From Phycisphaerae bacterium (GTDB taxonomy: Bacteria; Planctomycetota; Phycisphaerae; UBA1845; PWPN01): 40,534 nt of DNA. Below the pieces are notes generated by a model that worked only from the letters and a program-made list of their open reading frames with translations, was not told the DNA's origin and ran no database searches. A program made the translations under genes and the position numbers. Positions 25,727 through 33,572 of this stretch are shown here, piece by piece; the first letter of the stretch is position 1; each line of letters opens with the position of its first letter. The stretch covers positions 1 to 40,534 of the forward strand of contig DAOOIV010000044.1 of the NCBI GenBank assembly GCA_035384605.1, written 5' to 3'.

Positions 25727-26974
25727 TCATTTCGCCGAAAGCCACATCCGCGGTCCGATTGTGGCGACGAAGCCTTCGCCCACAATAGGGTAGTCTCTTA
25801 GATACGTGGCGATCGTATCGGCCGAGACGGCATCCACTTCCGCCAGCCTCTCTTCCATCGTGCGGGGGCTGCCGCGATAGTCGATATCATCGGCAATTTG
25901 TCCGAGGCGGTAACCGGGGGCTTCAGATTCACTTGTCAGCATCGTGCGGCGATGATTCTTTACCCGTCGTATTTCCTTGGGCTCCGGTCCGTCTCGGGTC
26001 AATTGCTCGGCCTCGCGACGCATGGCCTCCAGGAGTCTCTCGGCGTTTTCCGGTTCGCACAGCCCGACCAGAATGATAACCCCGAAATCGGCGTACTCCT
26101 CCCGGATGACGCTCACCCGAGTGGCCAGGCCCTTCTGATGGATATTCCAGAAGAAGCGCGAGTTGCTGCCGCCGAGGATGGCCGCCACTGCCTCGGCGGT
26201 TTCGTCGAGGGCGTGAGTGGTCGGGACCGAGGGGAATGCTACTGCAACCGCTTGCTGGTGGAAACGGTCGATGATCCGGCCGGTTGCCCCCGTCCTCAGC
26301 GCAGGCGGGTGCCCATCACGGCCTTTGTTTATTACGGACGGCCAGCTACCACAATACCGGCGCGCCAGGCCCATCACCTCGGCCGGATCGACGTTTCCCG
26401 TGATGATCAGAATCATGTTGCTCGCGGCGTACTTGCGGCCGAGATAGTCCCGCATGTCTTCCGGCGTCATGACTCGAATCGTCTCCTCATAACCGAGCAC
26501 GGGACGCGAGATGGGGTGGCCCGGGCAAAGCTCCTCGTACAGAGAATCATAGGCCAGGGCGGACAGGTCATCCTTGTAGGTCGCAATTTCCTCGAGGATG
26601 ACGTCCTTCTCGATCTCGAATTCTCCGGCCGGAATCGACGGTCTCATCAACTCGGCCAGCAACTCGATTTGCCTGCCGAGGTCCTCGCAGCGGGCCCAAC
26701 TGTAGTAAAAGGTCTGGTCCTTGCTGGTCTGGGCGTTGGTGTCGGCACCGATCTCGTCGAAGCCGATGTTGAGATCCTCGGAGGTTAGCCGCTCATTTCC
26801 CTTGAAGCACATGTGTTCCAGGAAGTGAGACATGCCGGCCAGACGCGGCGGATCGTCCCGCGATCCGGCTCGGACCAGAAAGCCGCAAGCCGCCGATCGG
26901 GTTTCAGGCATGACCTCGACGGCCACGATCAACCCGTTCGCTAGTGTTTCCTGAAAGAACCGAGTATGGGCCAT
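25727..26974 (-). CDS. M16B zinc peptidase, catalytic subunit
   Basis: A 415-residue protein of the pitrilysin/insulinase family. The inverted zinc motif HxxEH is present as HFLEH (residues 50-54), and the downstream glutamate zinc ligand is expected in KDVILEEIATYKDD (about residue 129). The C-terminal half has SRFFWNIHQKGLATRV, where the Arg is kept but the Tyr of the substrate-binding Arg/Tyr pair is missing. In two-subunit M16B enzymes one chain carries the zinc site and the other the Arg/Tyr pair, and this chain fits the former. The partner gene is 34 bases upstream. GAGG lies 7 bases before the ATG. No signal peptide is visible, so the site of action is probably cytoplasmic or unknown. 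Confidence 0.9.
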   Translation of the reverse strand: MAHTRFFQETLANGLIVAVEVMPETRSAACGFLVRAGSRDDPPRLAGMSHFLEHMCFKGNERLTSEDLNIGFDEIGADTNAQTSKDQTFYYSWARCEDLGRQIELLAELMRPSIPAGEFEIEKDVILEEIATYKDDLSALAYDSLYEELCPGHPISRPVLGYEETIRVMTPEDMRDYLGRKYAASNMILIITGNVDPAEVMGLARRYCGSWPSVINKGRDGHPPALRTGATGRIIDRFHQQAVAVAFPSVPTTHALDETAEAVAAILGGSNSRFFWNIHQKGLATRVSVIREEYADFGVIILVGLCEPENAERLLEAMRREAEQLTRDGPEPKEIRRVKNHRRTMLTSESEAPGYRLGQIADDIDYRGSPRTMEERLAEVDAVSADTIATYLRDYPIVGEGFVATIGPRMWLSAK

Positions 26975-27008
26975 GTTCTTGCCTCGAAAAAGCGCGACCG
27001 ACGCAGCC

Positions 27009-28271
27009 TTACCTGAAGTCTTTCAGACATCTGGGGCCGACCGTGACGATGCTCAGTTGCTCGCGAGGATGCCGTCGCAGGTACTGTCGGACGTCGCCGA
27101 TTGTGACAGCCCTGATGCGAGACAGCTTTTCCTCCAGTGGGATGGGCCGGCCGAGGTAAAACAGATCGTTGACGATGCGTGTCGCTTTGGCCCGGGTTAC
27201 GTCGCCGTGGGTCTGCGCCGATGCCAATATGCCGCTGATGGCTCTCTGGACTTCAGACTCGGTGACGTCGTCGGCCAGCCGATTCACTTCCTTGAGAAGC
27301 ATTTCCGATGTCGCCTCAAGGTTTTGAGGAGTGCAGGACGAGCCCAGATGGATCATTCCGCCCGTTCGGGGCCGGTCAAACCAGGCCCCGACCCAATAGA
27401 CGAGACCCTGCTTCTCCCGGATGGACTGCCAGAGTCGGCTGCTCATTCCTCCCGACAGAAGGCCGATGATCACGCGTTCCACGGCCTCATCTTCGTCCAC
27501 GGCCGACGCTCCGGGAAAACACACCCCGATTTGTTCCTGCTCGAGATCTTTCTGGCGATGCGACTGTCCCGGACGGAACCCAAGCGGAAATGACAGCGGC
27601 AAAGATGCGTTCACCACGGGGTCGTTGAGGCCCGTTGCCGGAAAAAGACGCTCGAAAAGGTCCGCCACGGCGCTCGGGTCAACGGCACCGGCCACTGAGA
27701 CAAGCAAACGGTCAGGCTTCAGGTACGTCCGCCAGTGCTCGACAACGTCCTCGCGACCGATGCGCTCGACGGTGGCAGGCTCGCCGTAGACGTGGCGGTT
27801 CAGAGGGGGGCTGTACGCCTGTTGACAAAGGCACTTCTTGGCCAGTTCGAGAGGATCGTCCTCCAGGGCGGCCAGCGATTGCCGGGCGAGTTCGACCGCC
27901 ACCTCGCAAGCCTCGCCGGGGAAGCTGGGTTCGTTGATCATCTCGGCGAGCAGTTCCACGGCCTGCGCCACGAACTCGGGCAGGCATACGCATGAGATGA
28001 CGAACGTTTCCCTCGCCGCCGAGACGGCGTAGCTGGTGCCGATTTCGTCAAAGGCATCGTTGAGAGCCCGACCGTCCCGCCGCTGCGTTCCCTTGGTCAT
28101 AGTCTCGGCCAGGATATGGGCCACGCCAAGCCGGTCGGGCCGTTCGTAGGCGTAACCGCCCAGGAAACGCATCTCGATGGCCGTAACCGACCGGCGACCG
28201 GTTGGCAGAACCGCCAGGTCGATTCCGTTGGCAAGGCGGAGATAGTGAACGTGTTCATCCCCAGGCGTCAT
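27009..28271 (-). CDS. M16B peptidase homologue, non-catalytic subunit
   Basis: A 420-residue M16 family protein that lacks the zinc site: the HxxEH position reads HILAE (residues 52-56), with Glu to Ala and His to Glu. The C-terminal half keeps the substrate-binding Arg/Tyr pair in SSRLWQSIREKQGLVYWVGAW. This is the known division of labour in heterodimeric M16B peptidases, so it should pair with the catalytic subunit encoded 34 bases downstream. The ATG at 28271 is chosen because homologues start near the LANG beta strand. The frame can also begin with TTG at 28352, which would overlap the preceding stop codon as TTGA, but a ribosome site with good spacing is lacking there. Start uncertain; family sure. 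Confidence 0.85.
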   Translation of the reverse strand: MTPGDEHVHYLRLANGIDLAVLPTGRRSVTAIEMRFLGGYAYERPDRLGVAHILAETMTKGTQRRDGRALNDAFDEIGTSYAVSAARETFVISCVCLPEFVAQAVELLAEMINEPSFPGEACEVAVELARQSLAALEDDPLELAKKCLCQQAYSPPLNRHVYGEPATVERIGREDVVEHWRTYLKPDRLLVSVAGAVDPSAVADLFERLFPATGLNDPVVNASLPLSFPLGFRPGQSHRQKDLEQEQIGVCFPGASAVDEDEAVERVIIGLLSGGMSSRLWQSIREKQGLVYWVGAWFDRPRTGGMIHLGSSCTPQNLEATSEMLLKEVNRLADDVTESEVQRAISGILASAQTHGDVTRAKATRIVNDLFYLGRPIPLEEKLSRIRAVTIGDVRQYLRRHPREQLSIVTVGPRCLKDFR

Positions 28272-28348
28272 CGTTGGTACTGCACCTCGCGGGTCCGGTT
28301 CGACGCTTCGGCCGGCGTCTGCAAGAGGCTCGTCCAAGGGTTCCTCAC

Positions 28349-30037
28349 TCAAGCTCCGTTGACCAGAGGGTCGCCGAGGAGCTGCGACAGCTCCGCGAGC
28401 TTGGCCTTCAGCATGGCCTCGTTGATGGCCTCAACGTTGAGTTCAACAAACGACCGGTCGGCGGCGGGGCGGGCATTGAACCACCAATCCTCAAAGATGA
28501 CGGTGATGCCGTCGAGATAGTTGATGCTTCCATTGTTGTACTTGTCGGACAGGACGGCAACGATATCCGTCTTGCCGTCCAGGCGGAAACGCCGTTCGCC
28601 CGACCTGGCGTAGCGCTTGAGTGAGGCGACCAGCTCGTCCAGCGGCCTGCCCGTCTCGGTCAGGATGTTCAGCACGTGGACGAGCGTGATTATTGCCGAT
28701 TCGCAGTAGAAATTGTCACGATAGTAATAGCGCCCGTTCAACTCGCAGGCAAACAGGCCTTTGGCATCGGCAATCGCCTTCTTTACGAAGGCTTGGTTTC
28801 CGCGTTCACGCCTGGGCAACCCGCCGGCTTTCCTGATTTCCTCCGGTAGCGCGCGGCTGCTCCGAAGGTCATAGATCACACTCTGGCCGGGATTGGACTT
28901 GAGCAGTTCTCGCGCCAGCAGGGCCCCGAGCGTATCGGCGCGGATGGGCTGAGCTTTGTTGTCAACGAAGACGCAACAATCGGCATCGCCGTCGAAGCAC
29001 ACGCCCAGTTCCGCGTTGATTCGGAGCAATCGTTCCTGGAGCGGCTTGAGGTTGTCCTCCACAAGGGGGTCGGGGTCATGGCTGAACTCGCCGTTATGCT
29101 CGAAGTTGAGGGGGGTGATCTCAAGCCACTCGACGTCGTCGAAGATGATCGGCAACCAGCGGCCGGCCATCCCGTTGGAGGCGTCCACGACCAGTTTCAA
29201 CGGCCGCTCGGAGTCGAAGCCCGTAACCGGGTCGGCGAGGAAGCTGCGAACGTATTCCTTGTACGGACCGCTCAAGTCAAGCCGGCGGAGATCCGGCATC
29301 TGAGGGGCGGAGTGACGGGTGGTGTTCAACACCGTCTTGCTGATCTTGACCAGCCCGGTTTCGCTGGTAATGGTGCGGCCCTTCTGACCGCACAGCTTGA
29401 AGCCATTATGGGTTGCGGGTCGGTTCCCGCCGGTCACCTGGACCCCCCCGCAGGCGCCGAGGCGATTCACCGCAAAGTAGAGCTGGGGCGTGTCGATCAT
29501 CCCAATGTCGATCACCGGCGAGCCTCCGCTGCGCAGGCCTTCAATGAGCGACTCGGCCAGCTCGCGGCTGGTCTTTCGCATGTCGATGCCGACAACCACC
29601 GTCGCCTTCTCGACCTGACTGCGGTCGTAGCCGCGAAGCTCCGATTTCAGAAACAACGAGGTTGCCAGACCCACGCGCCAGGCCATCTCCTGGTCGAGCA
29701 TGTCCGGGCAGGTGCCCAGAATGTCGCACTGACGAAACAGACGTTCGATTCGACGGCGGTCAGCCTCTTCAATGCTGGCCGCGGCCCCCGGCAAAGGCAC
29801 GGGAACCGGTTTGTCCTTCTTTTCGTCATCGTTGAACTGGCAGCCGACGCATTTGGGGAAGTTGCTGCGCCTTCGCCCGAAACAGATGGCGTCGGAAATC
29901 CGGATTCTCTCCTCGCCAGGGCAGTAGCGATGATACTCCTGGATGCTCTGCGCGGGCCTTTGTTTGACCCGAAGCGGCGTCGCTTGCGGTTGCTGAACGG
30001 TGTCCTGGCTTTCGTCTCTTTCGGTCGTCATGGCCAT
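28349..30037 (-). CDS. Phosphohexomutase-family protein with degenerate active-site motifs
   Basis: A 562-residue protein of the alpha-D-phosphohexomutase (phosphoglucomutase/phosphomannomutase) superfamily. Active enzymes use a phosphoserine in TASHNP; here the loop is TGGNRP (residues 202-207), so the serine is Gly, although the following NGFK is kept. The metal loop is DGDADC (349-354): the three Asp remain but the usual Arg is Cys. The sugar loop GExSGH reads CELNGR (431-436), and the phosphate loop RPSxTEP reads RPAADRS (about 528-534). An N-terminal extension has Cys39, Cys52, Cys63 and Cys66, a possible metal knuckle (FPKCVGCQF). Mutase activity is unlikely by the known mechanism; a binding or new catalytic role is inferred. 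It leads the operon with the M16 pair and the CPBP protease. Confidence 0.8.
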   Translation of the reverse strand: MAMTTERDESQDTVQQPQATPLRVKQRPAQSIQEYHRYCPGEERIRISDAICFGRRRSNFPKCVGCQFNDDEKKDKPVPVPLPGAAASIEEADRRRIERLFRQCDILGTCPDMLDQEMAWRVGLATSLFLKSELRGYDRSQVEKATVVVGIDMRKTSRELAESLIEGLRSGGSPVIDIGMIDTPQLYFAVNRLGACGGVQVTGGNRPATHNGFKLCGQKGRTITSETGLVKISKTVLNTTRHSAPQMPDLRRLDLSGPYKEYVRSFLADPVTGFDSERPLKLVVDASNGMAGRWLPIIFDDVEWLEITPLNFEHNGEFSHDPDPLVEDNLKPLQERLLRINAELGVCFDGDADCCVFVDNKAQPIRADTLGALLARELLKSNPGQSVIYDLRSSRALPEEIRKAGGLPRRERGNQAFVKKAIADAKGLFACELNGRYYYRDNFYCESAIITLVHVLNILTETGRPLDELVASLKRYARSGERRFRLDGKTDIVAVLSDKYNNGSINYLDGITVIFEDWWFNARPAADRSFVELNVEAINEAMLKAKLAELSQLLGDPLVNGA

Positions 30038-30067
30038 AGTCTACCCCATGGGGCCCGCGGGTCCACA

Positions 30068-30073
30068 ATTGTA
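30068..30073 (-). promoter_or_regulatory. Candidate -10 box of the phosphohexomutase/M16 operon
   Basis: On the reverse strand TACAAT (plus 30068-30073) lies 30 bases before the ATG at 30037, giving a leader of about 25 bases. No good -35 box is seen 15-18 bases upstream, so the site rests on the -10 box alone. Confidence 0.3.
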
Positions 30074-30312
30074 CATCGGCTGACGAGGCATTGCACGGGA
30101 GTCGGTGCCTCGTGAGCGCGTGGGTCGATGACGCTTTTTCGCAGCTTTTTTCGGGATCCCGAGCGTAAGCGAGGGCCCAGACCCCCAAGGCGGCGGGGTT
30201 GCAGGGGGATAGCGGCCCGCGACTGCAATTCTGAAAGGACCTTCTGAAAAAACCGTGGCGCATCCTTGCCGGATTCGCCGCCGACTCTGAGCGGCGGTCG
30301 GGTTTCGCGTCA

Positions 30313-30340
30313 TTGACACTCCCTGCAGCAGCATTAGAAT
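30313..30340 (+). promoter_or_regulatory. Strong sigma70-type promoter of the TolC-like gene
   Basis: A perfect TTGACA (30313-30318) and TAGAAT (30335-30340, 5/6) are 16 bases apart. This is the best -35/-10 pair seen in the window. The gene starts at 30446, with a leader of about 100 bases. Confidence 0.6.
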
Positions 30341-30445
30341 GCCGCACAAGCTGCCTCTGGAAAGGGCATGTTCGGGCGCGAGCTGGGATTGGGCGGGGTG
30401 AGCTGCCCGGCCCGACAGCCGGTGGCGGCTGTTCAAGGAGTGCCG

Positions 30446-32362
30446 ATGTCCCTGCCTGGATGCTCCAAGCCCGTCTGTGGCCTGATTGCGTTTCTCCTCC
30501 TGATACAGGTCATCGGTTGCGAGTCCTCGCTTCGAGACGCGGGCCGTCCGTCCGCCGATCCGCACGGACGCCGAGCTCGGATGGTTGCCGAGGCCAGGCT
30601 GTCGGCCGACGAGCCGGCGGCGACCCGGCCTTCGGGCGACGTGCCCTCCCGCATGATCGCCCCTGCGGCGATTCCGCCGCTGTCCCAGGAGGAGGTCATC
30701 GACCGGCAGATCCCCGATCCGAAAGATTTGCCCGAGGCCTTGAGAAAACAGTTGGCCCGCACGATCGAGGCGATCAATCGCAACGATCGCCTGACCGCTG
30801 AACAGAAAACTCAGCAGATCGACGAAAAAAGAGCCAACTTCGAGAAGCGATTGCCCGGCATCGAGAACAGACTGAAGGTCATCGAGCGCCCTCACGAAAT
30901 CAGGTTGAGCTTCGCCGACGCAATGCGTCGCACCCTCGTCAACAGCTATGGTATCGCCGCCCAGAGCTACAACCCGGCCATCCACACGGCCCGCGTGGTC
31001 GAAGCAGAGGCGATGTTCGATGAGGTCTTCTTCGCCAATTTCCAGAACAACAAGCAGGACCGGCCGAGCAGCTCCCGGCTCGAAAGCAACAACAGCCAGC
31101 TACGAACTTTCGAGGGCGGAGTCCGCAAGATGCTTCCCACCGGCATGCTGGTGCAGTTCAGCTACGCCTGGAACCGCAGCGAAACGGACCTGGTTTTCCA
31201 GACCTTCAACCCGACCTATTTCAACAGTTTTGTCGTTCAGTTTCAGCAACCCCTGCTTCGCGGTTTCGGGCTTGATTACAACCGTGCCCAGATCGAGCTG
31301 ACGAAGCTCGACCGCGAGATGAGCATCGAGAGACTCAAGCGCGATGTGCGAGAGATCCTGTTCAGCGTCGAGCAGGCCTATTGGCAGTTGTTGCAGGCCC
31401 GGCGGGTGATCGGCGTCGTCAGCCAGTTGCTGAGCGACCTGGAGATCATCCACAAGGACCTCAAAGAACGGTTCGAGGCCGGTTACGACGTCTACGGGGT
31501 GCAGCTCAGCTTCATCCAGAGCCGGATCGAGCGGCACGAGGCGGAATTTGTGGCCCTGACCAAGCGAGTCAGGGATGCGGAGGATGCGCTGAAACGGTTG
31601 ATCAACGATCCGGAAATGGATCTCTCAAAAGATGTCGGCATTATCCCTGTCGATCTGCCGCTCATCGAGCCGGTGGTCCTGGATCAGATAGGCGAGATTG
31701 CGGTGGGGCTCTCCAATCGCGAAGAGTTGCGAGAGGCCAAACTCGCGATCGAGAAGGCCGAAATCGGAATCGGTGTGGCCAAAAACCAGGCGCTGCCGAA
31801 ACTTGACCTCCTGTTCCGGTACGTGGTCGACGGCCTTGGCACCAATTCCGACCGGGCGTTCAGCCAGTTGTCGGAAAACGATTTTCACGAGTATGTCGTC
31901 GGTTTGCAGTTCGAGTGGCCGATCGGCAACCGTGGTCCCGAGGCCAAGCTTCGGCAGGCCCGCCTTCAGCAGGCCCAGGCCATTGCCGCCTACCGCGACC
32001 AGATCGAGAACGTGATTCTCGAAATCCAACAGGCGATACGGATGATTCAGTCGGAGTATGAGCAGGTCGGCCCCAGCTATCGGTGGGTGACATCGTCCGA
32101 GGAATGGACCGAAGCCACCAAGGCCCGCCAGGAAAGACGAGACGCACCCAATCTGCAGATCGAGATGGACTCGTACGAGTCGCTGTCCATGGGCCGTCGA
32201 CAACTGCTCGACTCGCTGGTTCGATACAACGTTGCCCTCAGCAACCTCGAACGGCAGAAGGGAACGCTGCTCGAGTACAACAATATCGTGATCCGCGGTG
32301 CCGAGGATCCCAAGCAGATGGCCCCTTATCGGCCGGTGCAGGGCGGCGGCCTGGCGGAGTAA
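30446..32362 (+). CDS. TolC-like outer-membrane efflux lipoprotein
   Basis: A 638-residue exported protein. The lipoprotein signal is LIAFLLLIQVIGC with lipidated Cys25. A long extension (about residues 26-145) is disordered, then helical and charged, and longer than in classical TolC. Residues about 150-600 match the outer-membrane efflux fold of two helical-hairpin repeats: SFADAMRRTLVNSYGIAAQ at the start of repeat one, VQFQQPLLRGFGLDYNRAQIELTKLDREM, EQAYWQLLQARR, then GLQFEWPIGNRGPEAKLRQARLQQAQ in repeat two. Such proteins form trimeric export channels with an inner-membrane pump; no RND, MFS or ABC pump or adaptor is adjacent, so the partner is elsewhere. AAGGAG (30435-30440) fixes the ATG; the upstream open frame is rejected. 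Confidence 0.85.
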   Translation: MSLPGCSKPVCGLIAFLLLIQVIGCESSLRDAGRPSADPHGRRARMVAEARLSADEPAATRPSGDVPSRMIAPAAIPPLSQEEVIDRQIPDPKDLPEALRKQLARTIEAINRNDRLTAEQKTQQIDEKRANFEKRLPGIENRLKVIERPHEIRLSFADAMRRTLVNSYGIAAQSYNPAIHTARVVEAEAMFDEVFFANFQNNKQDRPSSSRLESNNSQLRTFEGGVRKMLPTGMLVQFSYAWNRSETDLVFQTFNPTYFNSFVVQFQQPLLRGFGLDYNRAQIELTKLDREMSIERLKRDVREILFSVEQAYWQLLQARRVIGVVSQLLSDLEIIHKDLKERFEAGYDVYGVQLSFIQSRIERHEAEFVALTKRVRDAEDALKRLINDPEMDLSKDVGIIPVDLPLIEPVVLDQIGEIAVGLSNREELREAKLAIEKAEIGIGVAKNQALPKLDLLFRYVVDGLGTNSDRAFSQLSENDFHEYVVGLQFEWPIGNRGPEAKLRQARLQQAQAIAAYRDQIENVILEIQQAIRMIQSEYEQVGPSYRWVTSSEEWTEATKARQERRDAPNLQIEMDSYESLSMGRRQLLDSLVRYNVALSNLERQKGTLLEYNNIVIRGAEDPKQMAPYRPVQGGGLAE

Positions 32363-32476
32363 GCGCCTGCGATACTTGTTGCCGCCGCCGGCCGAACGTT
32401 TTTGGCCGGCTGCAGGCCGGCGAGCATTTCCCGACTACAATGTAGCGGCCCTTGTCAACGCGAGACGGCTGATTCT

Positions 32477-33352
32477 ATGACAACGGAAGGATCTCACACC
32501 CCCGTGCCCCTTCACGCGAGCCACCCGCGAAACTGGCGGGAAAACCTTTACGTTTACCCGGTGATCAGCCGTCGCAGCGGCGGCTTGTCCATCGGCATCA
32601 ATCTGAATCCGGACAAGGCCTGTAATTTCAACTGTGTCTACTGCCAGGTGGACCGCGACGCACCGGCGGCGGTCAAGCGAGTTGACCTCGCCCGGCTTCG
32701 GACCGAGCTCGAAACCACGCTGCAATCCGCTGCGAGCGGGGATCTTTTTGTTCGCCCCCCCTTTGACCGCGTGCCGGAATCGCAGCGAAGAATCCGTGAC
32801 ATCGCGTTCTCGGGCGACGGCGAGCCCACCGGCGCACCTGAGTTTCCCTCCGCGGTCCAAATCGTTGCCGAGCTGCGTCGAGCCTGTGGCCTCAGCGACG
32901 CCAAGACCGTGCTGATCACCAACGCCGCCTTCTTGCATCGACCACCCGTGCGGGAAGCCCTGGCCCTCATGGACGCCAACAATGGCGAGATCTGGGCCAA
33001 GCTTGACGCAGGAACGGAGGAATACTTTCGCGGGGTCAACCGCCCCAGTGTCCCTCTGCAGCGAGTGCTCGACAACATCCTCGAAGTCTCACGCGTGCGG
33101 CCGGTGGTGATCCAGTCCTTGTGGATGAAGCTGCACGACCGGCCCCCGCCGCAAGCCGAGGTGGAAGCCTTCGCCCAGAGACTCGCCTGGCTTGTCCGGG
33201 TCGGCGGCCGCATTCGCCTTGTGCAGGTGTATACCGTCGCTCGCCAAACGGCCGAACCGTTCGTCGCGCCCTTGGACGATGACGCACTACGCGATATTGC
33301 AGACCGGATCAAGGCAATTGTCGATGTGCCTGCCGAGATCTACGGCTCGTGA
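32477..33352 (+). CDS. Radical SAM protein
   Basis: A 291-residue cytoplasmic enzyme of the radical S-adenosylmethionine superfamily. The [4Fe-4S] cluster motif is CX3CX2C in KACNFNCVYCQ (Cys49, Cys53, Cys56). The SAM-binding segment AFSGDGEPT follows, then the barrel strands TVLITNAAFL, GEIWAKLDAGTEEYF and VVIQSLWMKLHD. The arrangement resembles the COG0731 group (wyosine-synthase-like radical SAM proteins), whose bacterial members mostly have no assigned reaction, so no specific substrate is claimed. The ATG at 32477 is used because homology starts soon after; no clear Shine-Dalgarno is present, but a TACAAT box lies at 32436-32441. It follows the TolC-like gene by 114 bases on the same strand. 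Confidence 0.85.
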   Translation: MTTEGSHTPVPLHASHPRNWRENLYVYPVISRRSGGLSIGINLNPDKACNFNCVYCQVDRDAPAAVKRVDLARLRTELETTLQSAASGDLFVRPPFDRVPESQRRIRDIAFSGDGEPTGAPEFPSAVQIVAELRRACGLSDAKTVLITNAAFLHRPPVREALALMDANNGEIWAKLDAGTEEYFRGVNRPSVPLQRVLDNILEVSRVRPVVIQSLWMKLHDRPPPQAEVEAFAQRLAWLVRVGGRIRLVQVYTVARQTAEPFVAPLDDDALRDIADRIKAIVDVPAEIYGS

Positions 33353-33385
33353 TACGACGCTCGCACGACAAGCCGTTCCCGCCGC

Positions 33386-33414
33386 TGGACAGATGGCCGG
33401 CCCTGCTCTAATAT
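33386..33414 (+). promoter_or_regulatory. Candidate promoter of the first beta-helix gene
   Basis: TGGACA (33386-33391, 5/6) and TAATAT (33409-33414, 4/6) are 17 bases apart. The gene starts at 33573, giving a leader of about 150 bases. Confidence 0.4.
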
Positions 33415-33557
33415 GCGTCATGTTGCATCCGATGATCAGGTCGTCGTGTTCATGATGGGCATGATGGGTTGGAATCCGACGTTCGGCAATTGGCGCCTCT
33501 TGCGAGCGCGCTTCTCCATAGGGTAGGGTAGTGTTCTTGATTGTTGGCCTGCTTAAC

Positions 33558-33563
33558 AGGAGG
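33558..33563 (+). promoter_or_regulatory. Consensus Shine-Dalgarno of the first beta-helix gene
   Basis: AGGAGG lies 9 bases before the ATG at 33573 and 6 bases before an in-frame GTG at 33570. ATG is preferred; either gives the same signal peptide. Confidence 0.6.
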
Positions 33564-33572
33564 AAACTGGTG

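Larger units (their letters stand above)
30038..30445. other. Divergent intergenic region upstream of the TolC-like gene
   Basis: No gene is supported in these 408 bases. It contains the reverse -10 box at 30068 and the strong forward promoter at 30313-30340. Nothing else was recognised. Confidence 0.5.
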
